From positions 1 through 58,948 of the forward strand of contig JAFVPB010000066.1 in NCBI GenBank assembly GCA_017505525.1: DNA of 58,948 nt. Reading direction: 5' to 3'. The position numbers and the translations under genes were made by a program. Each line of letters opens with the position of its first letter. Position 1 is the stretch's first letter. Under the pieces are notes generated by a model, which was not told the origin of the DNA, searched no databases, and saw only the letters and a program-made list of their open reading frames with translations. The DNA is from Clostridia bacterium. GTDB taxonomy: Bacteria > Bacillota > Clostridia > UMGS1883. This document shows positions 42,825-52,131 of the stretch, piece by piece.

Positions 42825-42865
42825 AAGTTCCTAAGTATTATACCACCATAAAGTTCCTGTGTCAA
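42825..42865 (-). promoter_or_regulatory. Promoter of the asd operon with a direct repeat
   Basis: The minus strand has TTGACA (42865-42860), a 17-base spacer and TATAAT (42842-42837). The word AGGAACTTT occurs twice, in the spacer (42858-42850) and just after the -10 (42833-42825), 25 bases apart. No lysine riboswitch is seen in the ~70-base leader. Confidence 0.75.
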
Positions 42866-42947
42866 TTTTTTTCGGTTAAAACGTTAAAAAAATAAAGGAT
42901 TTTGTGTATTTGTGTCGAAAAATAATAGAGAAAGGATTGTGGAAATT

Positions 42948-44252
42948 ATGAAAAATCGGATTTTGGCAGTGTTTATAACGGCTTTGATCCTTGTTGGATT
43001 GGGTGCTGGTGTTTGTGCTGCAGAATATAGAGAGTTTCTTCAGGTAGGTATAAAATACGGCTCAAATGCACCCGGCGAGATGACCTTTTCTTCTGATGGG
43101 GGGATTGTGGTTTATAATGCAGTAACGGGAGAGGTGCTCTATAGTGCCGCAGCGAACGAAAGTGTTAATATTGTTTCTGATGTTTCTGCTTACTACAGCG
43201 CTGATAAATTTTATGCACAGGGGTTGGAAAAAATATCAGTTCAGCCCCAAAACGGACAAACAATCAGCTGCGGAGGAACAAAATATCGGGGATACATACT
43301 TCTTGAAAAAGAAAAAAACGGATTAATGACGGTTTTAAATGTTGTTAATACTGAAGATTATATTGCAAGCGTACTCGGTAAGGAAATGAGCTATTCATGG
43401 CCACAGGAGGCATTGAAGGCGCAGGCGGTATGTGCCCGAAATTTTGCGGTATGCCGTGGCAATTCGCACAAGGGATATAATTTTGATGTTTGCAGTACAA
43501 CGCATTGTCAGGTTTACGCAGGAATAGCCGGAGAACACGAAAATACAAGAAAAGCAACAGAGGCAACAAAAGGCGTTCTGGCAACGTATGGAGGAAAGGT
43601 GGTACCGCTTTACTTCTATGCTACAAGCGGTGGTAAAACTGAAGACGTGAAAAACGTGTGGGGTTCAGTTCATGGCTATCTTAAAGCCGTTGACGATCCG
43701 TATGAAAACCCTGAAAAAGCATCGAGGTATAAATGGAGTGTAACGCTTACAAAAGAGGAAATAGAAGCAAAGCTTTCAAAAGCAGGGGCAAAAATAGGCA
43801 ATCTTCAGAATATAACTCTCGACGAGATTACACCATCGGGCAGAGTTGCCAAAATGACATTTGTGGGAGATAGCAACTCCTACAGCGTAAAGCTTGAAAA
43901 GTGCAGAACAATTCTTGGGCTCTACAGCCAGAAATTTACTATTGAATCAAATGAAAGTCAAAGTGCGGCAAGCTTATATACCACAATCGGCGATATGTCG
44001 GGTCCGTTTTATATAACAAATGGTGCACAAAATTTTTTGGCAGAAACCTTTAGCGTGATTGATGGCAACGGAAATATAGCGCAGATTAATATGAAAAGCA
44101 CACCTATTCCTGCCGATACTTATATTATAAACGGAGGAGGTTACGGCCACGGCGTAGGAATGAGTCAGTGGGGTGCCCGTGGTATGGCTGAAAACGGATT
44201 TAACTATACAGATATTTTAAAACATTATTTCACAGGAATAGAATTGGAGTAA
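42948..44252 (+). CDS. SpoIID/LytB domain protein, exported
   Basis: A 434-residue protein with an N-terminal signal/anchor (MKNRILAVFITALILVGLGA). The SpoIID domain spans residues ~145-430, including NTEDYIASVLGKEM (Glu of the lytic site), CSTTHCQVYAG, YFYATSGGKT and the end GGGYGHGVGMSQWGARGMA. SpoIID is a lytic transglycosylase that cuts denuded glycan during engulfment; paralogues also act in vegetative walls. The length exceeds SpoIID of Bacillus by about 90 residues because of an N-terminal region. queA follows by 3 bases. Confidence 0.88.
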   Translation: MKNRILAVFITALILVGLGAGVCAAEYREFLQVGIKYGSNAPGEMTFSSDGGIVVYNAVTGEVLYSAAANESVNIVSDVSAYYSADKFYAQGLEKISVQPQNGQTISCGGTKYRGYILLEKEKNGLMTVLNVVNTEDYIASVLGKEMSYSWPQEALKAQAVCARNFAVCRGNSHKGYNFDVCSTTHCQVYAGIAGEHENTRKATEATKGVLATYGGKVVPLYFYATSGGKTEDVKNVWGSVHGYLKAVDDPYENPEKASRYKWSVTLTKEEIEAKLSKAGAKIGNLQNITLDEITPSGRVAKMTFVGDSNSYSVKLEKCRTILGLYSQKFTIESNESQSAASLYTTIGDMSGPFYITNGAQNFLAETFSVIDGNGNIAQINMKSTPIPADTYIINGGGYGHGVGMSQWGARGMAENGFNYTDILKHYFTGIELE

Positions 44253-44255
44253 AGA

Positions 44256-45278
44256 ATGAACACAGAAGAATTTGACTATTATTTGCCTGAGGAACTGATT
44301 GCGCAGCATCCCCTTGAAGACAGAACTGCTTCAAGGCTTCTGGTGCTTGATAAGGAAAGCGGAGAATATAAAGACGATTGCTTTAAAAATATTTTGTTGC
44401 ACCTTAAAGAAGGAGATTGCCTTGTGCTTAACGATACGCGCGTTATTCCCGCAAGGCTTTACGGCAACAAAAAGGAAACGGGCGGATTTATTGAATTTCT
44501 GCTTTTGCACCGCTACAACATCGATGAATGGGAGGTTGCACTGAAACCGGGAAGAAAAGCAAAAATCGGTGCTGAATTTGAATTCGGCGGTGGAAAGCTT
44601 TTGGCAGAGGTTATCGATGTTTTGGAAGGCGGCAACAGAAGAGTAAGGTTTAAGTATGACGGAGTTTTTGAGGAAATTCTTGATGAGCTTGGCGAAATGC
44701 CGCTTCCGCACTATATTAAGGAAAAGCTTGTGGATAAAGAGCGGTACCAGACTGTTTATTCAAAGCACGAGGGAAGTGCGGCTGCACCTACGGCGGGGCT
44801 TCACTTTACAAAAGAGCTTCTTGAAGAAATTGAGAAGATGGGAGTTAAGCTTGCATTTGTAACGCTTCACGTGGGGCTTGGAACGTTCCGTCCCGTAAAG
44901 GTAGAGGATGTTACAAAACACAAGATGCATTCCGAGTATTACAGTATCAATGAAGAAACGGCAAAAATAATAAATGATACAAAGGCACAGGGCAAAAGGG
45001 TAATCTGCGTGGGAACCACAAGTTGCAGAACTATTGAAAGTGCAACGGAAAACGGAGTGCTGATGGCAAAAAGCGGCGAAACCGATATTTTTATGTACCC
45101 GGGATATGAATTTAAAATTACCGATGCACTTATAACGAATTTCCATCTGCCCAAATCTACTCTTGTGATGCTTGTAAGCGCACTTGCGGGAAAAGATAAT
45201 GTGCTTAATGCCTATGCACACGCAGTGGAGGAGAAATACAGATTTTTCAGCTTCGGAGATGCAATGTTTATCCGATGA
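44256..45278 (+). CDS. queA: S-adenosylmethionine:tRNA ribosyltransferase-isomerase QueA
   Basis: A 340-residue protein of normal length with [18 protein letters not shown] at the start, [15 protein letters not shown], and [12 protein letters not shown], all family signatures. It transfers the ribose part of SAM to preQ1 in tRNA, giving epoxyqueuosine. GGAG precedes the ATG, three bases after the SpoIID-like gene. Tgt, which installs preQ1, is not in the window. Confidence 0.96.
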   Translation: MNTEEFDYYLPEELIAQHPLEDRTASRLLVLDKESGEYKDDCFKNILLHLKEGDCLVLNDTRVIPARLYGNKKETGGFIEFLLLHRYNIDEWEVALKPGRKAKIGAEFEFGGGKLLAEVIDVLEGGNRRVRFKYDGVFEEILDELGEMPLPHYIKEKLVDKERYQTVYSKHEGSAAAPTAGLHFTKELLEEIEKMGVKLAFVTLHVGLGTFRPVKVEDVTKHKMHSEYYSINEETAKIINDTKAQGKRVICVGTTSCRTIESATENGVLMAKSGETDIFMYPGYEFKITDALITNFHLPKSTLVMLVSALAGKDNVLNAYAHAVEEKYRFFSFGDAMFIR

Positions 45279-45335
45279 ATCTATCATCGAATAAACAAGT
45301 AAAAAGAGAAAAGTAAAGAGAGAAGAGAAAAGGTT

Positions 45336-45377
45336 AAGCAAGGCACTTAAAAATGTTTTTAAATGCCTTGCTTTTTT
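45336..45377 (+). terminator. Terminator of queA
   Basis: A stem of about 18 bp (AAGCAAGGCA / TGCCTTGCTT, extended by T/A pairs) followed by six T. Confidence 0.85.
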
Positions 45378-45389
45378 ATTGTAAATATA

Positions 45390-45418
45390 TTGATTTTTAG
45401 GAGTGAAAAGTATATAAT
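45390..45418 (+). promoter_or_regulatory. Sigma-A promoter of the ABC-DUF1854 operon
   Basis: TTGATT (45390-45395), a 17-base spacer and TATAAT (45413-45418), about 36 bases before the first exporter. Confidence 0.72.
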
Positions 45419-45454
45419 AAGATGTAATACTAAAATGGGAAAGTGGGTGATGGC

Positions 45455-47644
45455 GTGAAAAGAAAAAAAAGCAAAAATGAAATTAAAAAAGAGGTTTTAC
45501 CCTCAGAGCTTCTTTTAAGGCTTGGAATAGAAAAAGAAGATGTGCTTTTCTGGGTGAAAAATGATATGACGTCATCATCTTTTTTGGGAGAAAGCTATCT
45601 CATAGCACATAAAAAAGGTGTTTACTCGATTATTCCTGATGGAGATGTAATTTTTAAGGAATATTCATTGATTGATGATATATTTGCAGAAACCTATGTT
45701 TCATCGGGTAGCATAATGATTAGCGAAAATAAAGAAGCAGCTCCGTTTGCCTCGTTCTCGCTTGCCACGGCAAAAAAGGCAGAAGAATTCATATCTTTTG
45801 TAAGAAAAACAGTTAAAAACACAGAAGAAATGCAAAAGCGTCCCGACTATGTAGGCGAAAAAGATGAATTTATAAATAAAGGCAGAAAAAAGCTGTTTTT
45901 AAGAGTGCTTTCTTATGTCCCACGCTATAAGGCAGAGCTTTTCACAGTTATTGCAATAATTATCCTGTCGAGTCTTGTAAACGTTGTAAAACCGTATCTT
46001 ACGGGAAGAATTTTATACGACGAGGTTTTAACCGAGGGCGGTATGTTCTACGGAAAAATTTTCCCGTTTGTGCTTGTATTTATAGGTGTTAACGCACTCA
46101 CAGTTGTTTTCGGAATAGTGCAGGGGCGTGTGGGAGCAGGAATATCGGGAAAGATAATATACGATATAAAAACAGAAGTATTTGAATCGATGCAAAAGCT
46201 TGGGATGAGCTTTTTTACCTCAAAGCGTACGGGAAATCTGCTTAACAGAATAAACAGTGATGCTCTTGATATTCAGTATTTCTTAAACGATGGACTTCCC
46301 AATTTCATAATTAATTTTCTTACTATTGCGATTGTGGGATTGGTGCTTTTTATAACAAATCCACTTCTTTCAATAGCAGTTTTAATACCTGTACCGCTTA
46401 TTGCATTTATAATAAAAAGCTCGGCAAGAAAATTCAAAAAACTTAAGTGGCATACGTGGAGAAGAAGCTCGAATATGAACTCTGCTATTAACGATACTCT
46501 TTTGGGAATAAGGGTGGTTAAGGCATTCGGGCGCGAAGAACACGAAACAAGGAAATTTAAAGAGATAAGCAATGCCCTTTACGAGAACAGAGTGCGTGAG
46601 GGTATTGCTTCTGCAAAGGTTTTTCCGCTTCTTAGCTGGATTATGACGGCGGGCGGTCTTATGGTATGGGGCCTTGGAGGTTCGCAGGTGATTTCGGACA
46701 AGCTCACGTTCGGCGAACTTATGAGCTTTGTTGGATACCTTGAGCTTTTATATAATCCCGTAAACTTTATGGTAAAAACTTTCGACTGGTGGACAAACTG
46801 TATGAACAGTGCACAGCGTATTTTCGAAGTTACTGACCGCGAGCGTGATATTAAAGAAAGCGAAAATCCCATTGAAATTAAGAAAATGCGCGGGGAAATC
46901 GAATTAAAAAACGTTACTTTTTCATACGAGCCAAACAGAAATGTTCTTAAAAATGTTTCGCTTAAAATACATAGCGGAGAAATGCTTGGCTTAGTCGGCC
47001 ACAGCGGTGCCGGAAAAAGTACTATAACAAATATAATCACCCGCCTTTACGATGTGCCCGATGGCGAGGTTCTGATTGACGGCATAAACGTTAAAAAAAT
47101 AAAAAGTGAAAGCCTGCATTCAAATATTGCAATGGTACTTCAGGAAACATTTTTATTCTCGGGTACTATAAAAGAAAATATTGCATACGGAAGGCCAGAT
47201 GCGAAATTTGAAGAAATTATAGATGCGGCTAAAAAGGCAAATGCACACGGATTTATAACAGCACTTCCCGACGGATACGATACGCAGATTGGTAAAAACG
47301 GGATCGACCTTTCGGGCGGAGAAAAGCAGAGAATAAGCATAGCACGTGCAATTTTAATGGACCCTGCAATTTTAATTCTCGACGAGGCAACATCTTCGCT
47401 TGATACTCAAACGGAAAAGCAAATTCAACAGGCTATTGAAGAATTAATCAAGGGAAGAACAACGATTGCCATAGCACACCGCCTTTCAACCCTCAGAAAT
47501 GCCAATCGCCTGGCAGTGGTTGAAGATGGAAAGATTGTTGAATGCGGAACTCACAAAGAGCTTATGGATATTGAAAACGGCATCTATAAATCAATGGTTG
47601 AAAAGCAAATTCATGCTTTAGATTATACGGAGGTGGAGAAGTGA
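45455..47644 (+). CDS. ABC exporter 1 with N-terminal PH-like domain
   Basis: A 729-residue fused ABC exporter. Residues ~1-140 are an extra soluble domain (PSELLLRLGIEKEDVLFWVK...SIIPDG), six membrane helices follow to ~450, then an ATPase with Walker A GHSGAGKST, signature LSGGEKQR and Walker B AILILDEATSS. The start is uncertain: GTG at 45455 has GGGTGA before it, and GTG at 45443 is also in frame. The DUF1854 gene overlaps its end by 4 bases and a second, similar exporter follows, so a heterodimeric transporter is likely. The substrate is not known. Confidence 0.88.
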   Translation: MKRKKSKNEIKKEVLPSELLLRLGIEKEDVLFWVKNDMTSSSFLGESYLIAHKKGVYSIIPDGDVIFKEYSLIDDIFAETYVSSGSIMISENKEAAPFASFSLATAKKAEEFISFVRKTVKNTEEMQKRPDYVGEKDEFINKGRKKLFLRVLSYVPRYKAELFTVIAIIILSSLVNVVKPYLTGRILYDEVLTEGGMFYGKIFPFVLVFIGVNALTVVFGIVQGRVGAGISGKIIYDIKTEVFESMQKLGMSFFTSKRTGNLLNRINSDALDIQYFLNDGLPNFIINFLTIAIVGLVLFITNPLLSIAVLIPVPLIAFIIKSSARKFKKLKWHTWRRSSNMNSAINDTLLGIRVVKAFGREEHETRKFKEISNALYENRVREGIASAKVFPLLSWIMTAGGLMVWGLGGSQVISDKLTFGELMSFVGYLELLYNPVNFMVKTFDWWTNCMNSAQRIFEVTDRERDIKESENPIEIKKMRGEIELKNVTFSYEPNRNVLKNVSLKIHSGEMLGLVGHSGAGKSTITNIITRLYDVPDGEVLIDGINVKKIKSESLHSNIAMVLQETFLFSGTIKENIAYGRPDAKFEEIIDAAKKANAHGFITALPDGYDTQIGKNGIDLSGGEKQRISIARAILMDPAILILDEATSSLDTQTEKQIQQAIEELIKGRTTIAIAHRLSTLRNANRLAVVEDGKIVECGTHKELMDIENGIYKSMVEKQIHALDYTEVEK

Positions 47645-48147
47645 ACGAATTGAACTATTTGTCCCCCGAAAACGGAGAGTTTTACGAGCTTGAAACTGGC
47701 CTTATAGCATATCGCGATAACAAAAAGGATTATGGCAGAGTGGCAGTTTTAAGAATGTTCCCTCTTGAATACAAGGACGAGTTCCTCTCCGTAAGAACAG
47801 AAAACTACGAAAGAAGAGATAAAAACAACGAAATCGGTATAATACGAAAACTTTCAGCGTTTAATGCTCTGCAACAGGAGATTGTTTTGCGCGAACTTGA
47901 AAAAAGATATTTTGTTCCAGAAATAACAAAGGTTGAAAGCATAGAGGAAGAGTTTGCAAACTCTATATGGAAAGTGGAAACAACTGCGGGAAAAGCAGAG
48001 TTTACAGTGAACGATATGGGATCGAACCTTTTGAACTTAGGTAATAACAAAATTATGCTTACAGATGTGTTTGGCAACAGATATATAATTCCCGATATAA
48101 CGAAGATAAACGATAAAGCTGTTAAAGTAATTGAAATCTGGATCTGA
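47641..48147 (+). CDS. DUF1854 family protein
   Basis: A 168-residue soluble protein starting with GTG (MNELNYLSPENGEFYELETG), with LSVRTENYERRDKNNEIGII and NSIWKVETTAGKAEFTVND. DUF1854 proteins are found beside ABC exporters, including some in cyanophycin loci, but their role is not established. GGAGGTGG is 4-11 bases before the start and the gene overlaps exporter 1 by 4 bases. It is the only non-exporter gene of the cassette, so it may link the transporter to its cargo. Confidence 0.82.
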   Translation: MNELNYLSPENGEFYELETGLIAYRDNKKDYGRVAVLRMFPLEYKDEFLSVRTENYERRDKNNEIGIIRKLSAFNALQQEIVLRELEKRYFVPEITKVESIEEEFANSIWKVETTAGKAEFTVNDMGSNLLNLGNNKIMLTDVFGNRYIIPDITKINDKAVKVIEIWI

Positions 48148-48161
48148 CAGGAGGAACGAAA

Positions 48162-50375
48162 ATGCCCGAAGCAACGGCTAAAACTGAATACAGTGATGCT
48201 TTAAGCCGTGCGCTCGGCAAAGAAGAAATTCTTTTCTCGTCCCCGTACGACTTAAATGCACAGGGAAAATACGTAAACGGAATTTTTGCTGTAACCAAAG
48301 AGAGTGTTTGTGCTCTGGAGGAAGGCAGAGTTGTACTTATTTTAAAAATAAACTCACTGAAAAAGGTTTGCTGCGGAGAATACGTTGGAAACGCAATACT
48401 TGAAGCCTTTACGGAAGATACAAGAAGGCTTTTAGTACGTTTTTCGATGTGCCACATTGAAAAGTTCAGCGCAGCGGCAGAATTGATTAACGATATTATT
48501 GAAAAGGCTGAAGTAAAAAAATACAATAATGTTCACAGTGATGAAAAGTGCTGCCCCAAGTGCGGAAGACCTTTCCTTCGGGGAACAACGGTATGTCGCC
48601 ACTGCAGTGATAAATTTATGATGATAAAGCGCATATGGGCTCTTTCAAAAAGTTGCAGACCACTTTATATAGCATTGCTTGTTTTGTTCTGGATAACGAG
48701 TATAGTTACAGTTGTTACTCCAATGCTTAACAAGCATCTTGTAAACGATGTGCTTGTTTCAAAAACACCCACTATAGGAAGACTTTTAATAATTGTTTTG
48801 CTGATGGTTTTATTAAGTGTTATTACAACTGTGATTAATGTTGTACGCGATATTATTTCGTCAAAGGCGAGCAACCTTTTAGTGCGTGATTTAAGAAATG
48901 ATATTTATTCAAAACTGCAAAAAATGTCTCTTGGCTTTATTGAAGAAAAAAAGGCGGGAGATCTTATGCAGCGTATCAACAATGATACTCAGCGCATACA
49001 GTCGTTTGTTCAGGATATTGCAATAATGGCAGTGAACGAATTGTTTTTATTCCTTGCAATAGCAATTATAACATTTACAATCAACTACAAAATGGCCCTT
49101 TTAATATTTGTTCCTATGCCTGTATCTCTTTATTTTGTAAATATAATAAGAAAAAGCATAAGAAGGCGCTATGGCAGGCAGTGGCGTAAGATGGATGTTT
49201 TAACAAACAGAATAACCGATGTTTTAAACGGTATTAAGGTGGTAAAGGTTTTTGGCAGGGAAGACGACGAGATAGACCGTTTCCGTGATACTGCCGCATC
49301 AGTGAGGGATTTAACGTGTAAAAACGAAAAATATGTATACACTGTGTTTCCGCTCATTCGCTTTTTAATGAGTTTTGGTAGTTTCTTGGTTCTTTTATAT
49401 GGCGGATTCAGTGTTATCAACAAGAGTATGTCGCTTGGCGAACTTGTGCAGTTCTCAACTTACGGAAGCTATTTATACGCAAAGCTCGAGTGGTTCAGTA
49501 ATTTGCCCCGCCACTTTATGATGGCTACAATAAGCTCGCAGAGAGTGTTTGAGCTTCTTGATAAGGCAGACGAAGAAATTAAAGAAAAAGAAGAAAAGGC
49601 GCACGATATCAGCGGTAAATTTGATTTTAATAATGTAACCTTTGGATATAAAAGCTACAGAAAGGTTTTGAAAAATATAACAAGCAGTGTGGAAAAAGGT
49701 GAAATGATTGGTCTTGTCGGCCACAGCGGCGCTGGGAAAAGCACTATGATAAATCTTGTTATGCGCCTTTATAATCCCGATAAGGGAAAAATACTGCTCG
49801 ATGGAATTAACCTTTTAGAGTATGATGAAAATAAGTATAAAGCATCCTTGGGCGTTGTGCTTCAGGAAAGCTATTTGTTTAGCGGAACAATTCTTAGTAA
49901 TATAAAATACGCTTCTCCTGATGCAACACTTGAAGACTGCATTATTGCGGCGAAAAAAGCTAATGCCCACGATTTTATAATGAAACTTCCCGATGGTTAT
50001 AATACTTATGTGGGAGAAAAAGGCCACAAGCTTTCGGGCGGAGAACGCCAGAGAATTTCAATTGCAAGGGCGATTGCCGCTAATCCTAAAATTATAGTTT
50101 TCGACGAGGCAACTGCCTCTGTTGATACGGAAACAGAAATAAAAATCCAACAGGCACTTAAAAATGTTACTGAGGGTAAAACGGTTTTTGCAATAGCGCA
50201 CCGCCTTTCTACCCTTAAAAATGCCGACAGGCTTATTGTTATAGATGATGGAAAAATTGCCGAAGAGGGGACACATAGCGAGCTTATGAAGAAAAATGGT
50301 ATATATGCTTCGCTTCTTAAGGCACAACAGGAAATGATAACCATTGAAAAAGAGAAGAAAGAAGAGGGAGAATAA
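48162..50375 (+). CDS. ABC exporter 2 with PH-like domain and zinc ribbon
   Basis: A 737-residue fused ABC exporter. Residues ~15-115 are a PH-like domain, then CPKCGRPF (Cys131, Cys134) and CRHC (Cys145, Cys148) form a zinc ribbon just before the first membrane helix. The ATPase has GHSGAGKST, LSGGERQR and IIVFDEATASVD. Exporter 1 has the soluble N-terminal domain but no zinc ribbon. AGGAGGAA lies before the ATG, 14 bases after the DUF1854 gene. The pair is probably a heterodimer; both ATPase halves look catalytically complete. Confidence 0.88.
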   Translation: MPEATAKTEYSDALSRALGKEEILFSSPYDLNAQGKYVNGIFAVTKESVCALEEGRVVLILKINSLKKVCCGEYVGNAILEAFTEDTRRLLVRFSMCHIEKFSAAAELINDIIEKAEVKKYNNVHSDEKCCPKCGRPFLRGTTVCRHCSDKFMMIKRIWALSKSCRPLYIALLVLFWITSIVTVVTPMLNKHLVNDVLVSKTPTIGRLLIIVLLMVLLSVITTVINVVRDIISSKASNLLVRDLRNDIYSKLQKMSLGFIEEKKAGDLMQRINNDTQRIQSFVQDIAIMAVNELFLFLAIAIITFTINYKMALLIFVPMPVSLYFVNIIRKSIRRRYGRQWRKMDVLTNRITDVLNGIKVVKVFGREDDEIDRFRDTAASVRDLTCKNEKYVYTVFPLIRFLMSFGSFLVLLYGGFSVINKSMSLGELVQFSTYGSYLYAKLEWFSNLPRHFMMATISSQRVFELLDKADEEIKEKEEKAHDISGKFDFNNVTFGYKSYRKVLKNITSSVEKGEMIGLVGHSGAGKSTMINLVMRLYNPDKGKILLDGINLLEYDENKYKASLGVVLQESYLFSGTILSNIKYASPDATLEDCIIAAKKANAHDFIMKLPDGYNTYVGEKGHKLSGGERQRISIARAIAANPKIIVFDEATASVDTETEIKIQQALKNVTEGKTVFAIAHRLSTLKNADRLIVIDDGKIAEEGTHSELMKKNGIYASLLKAQQEMITIEKEKKEEGE

Positions 50376-51259
50376 TGGGAAATTTAAAAATTATTACAGA
50401 CAGCGGCAGCGATATTAAAAGAGAAACTGCAGAAAAACTGGGGATAAGAATTGTTCCCATCAGCTATACATTTGACGGGGAAACATATTATCGCGACGGA
50501 ATAGATTTAAGTATTAAAGAATTTTACGAAAAGCTTCGTGAAAATGAAAATGTTCCAAAAACATCGCAGGTAACTCCAATTCAGTTTGAAGAGGTGTTTA
50601 ATGAAGAATACGATAACGGAAACGATAATCTTATTGTGGTTACAATATCTTCAACGGGAAGCGGAATGTATCAGAATGCGGTACTCACCGCGCAGGAGAT
50701 TATGGACGAGCGTGGCGGAGAAATTACGGTGCTTGATTCACAGGGCTATAGCAGTATGTATGGTGCTCCCGTAATTCATGCAGCAAAAATGCTTAACGAG
50801 GGAAAAGATAAGGAAGAAATCGTTTCTTATCTTAAGGATGCGTTTACAACTATGCAGCAATATTTTGTTGTTGGAGAATTAGAGCACCTTAAAAAGGGCG
50901 GAAGAATAAATGCTGCAACGCTTGTTATTGCAAATATGCTTGATATTAAGCCGGTGCTTGGTGTAGAGGGCGGAGTTGTAGTTCAGAAGGATAAGCTTCG
51001 CGGAAGCAAGCGAGTGTGGAAAAAGCTTGTAGGTAAAGCAATCGACAATGGGGCAGACCTTAACGGACATACCGTAATGATACCCAATACTGTGCAGCTC
51101 GAAAAGGCAGAGGAACTCAAAAATGAAATTCTGGAAAGCTTTCCGGAGGCAAAAACAGTTTTTTATGATGTTGGCGCAGTAATCGGATGCCACGGCGGTC
51201 CCGACCTTGTTGGCTTTGTGTATTCTGATAAGTATAGTTTGGAAGATTTTGAGGTTTGA
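50375..51259 (+). CDS. DegV family fatty-acid-binding protein
   Basis: A 294-residue protein with the DegV start KIITDSGSDIKRETAEKLGI, SQVTPIQFEEVF, ISSTGSGMYQNA and GHCGPD-like GCHGGPDLVGFV. DegV/FakB proteins hold a fatty acid, and some present it to FakA kinase for phosphorylation. No fakA gene is nearby. It overlaps exporter 2 by one base (TAATG) and is followed by a methyltransferase gene. Membership is clear; the lipid partner is not. Confidence 0.9.
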   Translation: MGNLKIITDSGSDIKRETAEKLGIRIVPISYTFDGETYYRDGIDLSIKEFYEKLRENENVPKTSQVTPIQFEEVFNEEYDNGNDNLIVVTISSTGSGMYQNAVLTAQEIMDERGGEITVLDSQGYSSMYGAPVIHAAKMLNEGKDKEEIVSYLKDAFTTMQQYFVVGELEHLKKGGRINAATLVIANMLDIKPVLGVEGGVVVQKDKLRGSKRVWKKLVGKAIDNGADLNGHTVMIPNTVQLEKAEELKNEILESFPEAKTVFYDVGAVIGCHGGPDLVGFVYSDKYSLEDFEV

Positions 51260-51263
51260 TTTT

Positions 51264-52118
51264 ATGTGGATAGCAGATAGTTGGAAAGACTACGAATGTA
51301 TTGATACTGCAAGCGGAGAAAAGCTTGAACGTTGGGGAGATATATTCCTTGCAAGACCCGACCCACAGGTTATATGGGACGAAAAAACAGTGCCCGCACA
51401 GTGGAACAGAGCTTTTGCCCGCTACCACCGTTCTTCAAGCGGCGGCGGAAAATGGGAATATAAAAAAGAAGTGCCCGAGCAGTGGCAGATAAAATATAAA
51501 GAGCTTACGTTCAACATCAAGCCGATGGGATTCAAGCACACAGGCCTTTTTCCCGAACAGGCAGTGAACTGGGATTATATGATGGAAAAAATTCGCGCTC
51601 GCAAAGGTGCAAAGGTGCTTAACCTTTTTGCCTATACGGGCGGAGCAACTGTGGCTTGCGCTAAAGCGGGCGCAAGCGTAGCTCATGTTGATGCATCAAA
51701 GGGAATGGTGCAGTGGGCAAAAGAAAATGCCCGTTCAAGCGGACTTCAGGATGCTCCCATCAGATATCTTGTAGACGATTGCATGAAATTTGTCGAGCGT
51801 GAAATAAGGCGCGGTAATACATACGATGCAATCATTATGGACCCCCCGTCCTATGGAAGAGGACCGGGCGGAGAGGTTTGGAAAATTGAAGATTCAATCT
51901 GCACCTTTGTGCGTAGATGCGCTCTTTTGTTAAGTGATGATCCTTTATTCTTTATAATTAATTCTTATACAACGGGTCTTTCTCCAACGGTTTTAACTAA
52001 TCTTATGAAGCTTAGCTTGCCCGAGGGAAAGGTGGAAGCAAGCGAAATAGGGCTTCCGATCACATCTTCGGAAATGATTCTTCCGTGCGGAGCAACAGGA
52101 AGATGGGAGAAAAAGTAA
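51264..52118 (+). CDS. SAM-dependent rRNA-type cytosine methyltransferase
   Basis: A 284-residue protein related to RlmI/RlmK but without the N-terminal PUA domain. FGLFP-like HTGLFPEQAVNWDYM, motif I VLNLFAYTGGATVACAKAGA, and the catalytic MDPPSYGRGPGGEVW are present. It probably methylates C5 or N2 of an rRNA base, or it could be a related small-molecule enzyme. The start is the ATG at 51264 (MWIADSWKDY), with GAGG about 10 bases upstream; the longer reading overlaps degV. Target is not known. Confidence 0.85.
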   Translation: MWIADSWKDYECIDTASGEKLERWGDIFLARPDPQVIWDEKTVPAQWNRAFARYHRSSSGGGKWEYKKEVPEQWQIKYKELTFNIKPMGFKHTGLFPEQAVNWDYMMEKIRARKGAKVLNLFAYTGGATVACAKAGASVAHVDASKGMVQWAKENARSSGLQDAPIRYLVDDCMKFVEREIRRGNTYDAIIMDPPSYGRGPGGEVWKIEDSICTFVRRCALLLSDDPLFFIINSYTTGLSPTVLTNLMKLSLPEGKVEASEIGLPITSSEMILPCGATGRWEKK

Positions 52119-52131
52119 TCGAGGGAATTTT

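Noticed and set aside
42766-42836. Lysine riboswitch before asd
   Set aside because: The leader is only ~70 bases, too short for the five-helix L box, and lacks its conserved sequences.
45455-50375. Lantibiotic or bacteriocin export operon
   Set aside because: There is no precursor peptide, peptidase C39 domain or modification enzyme beside the exporters.
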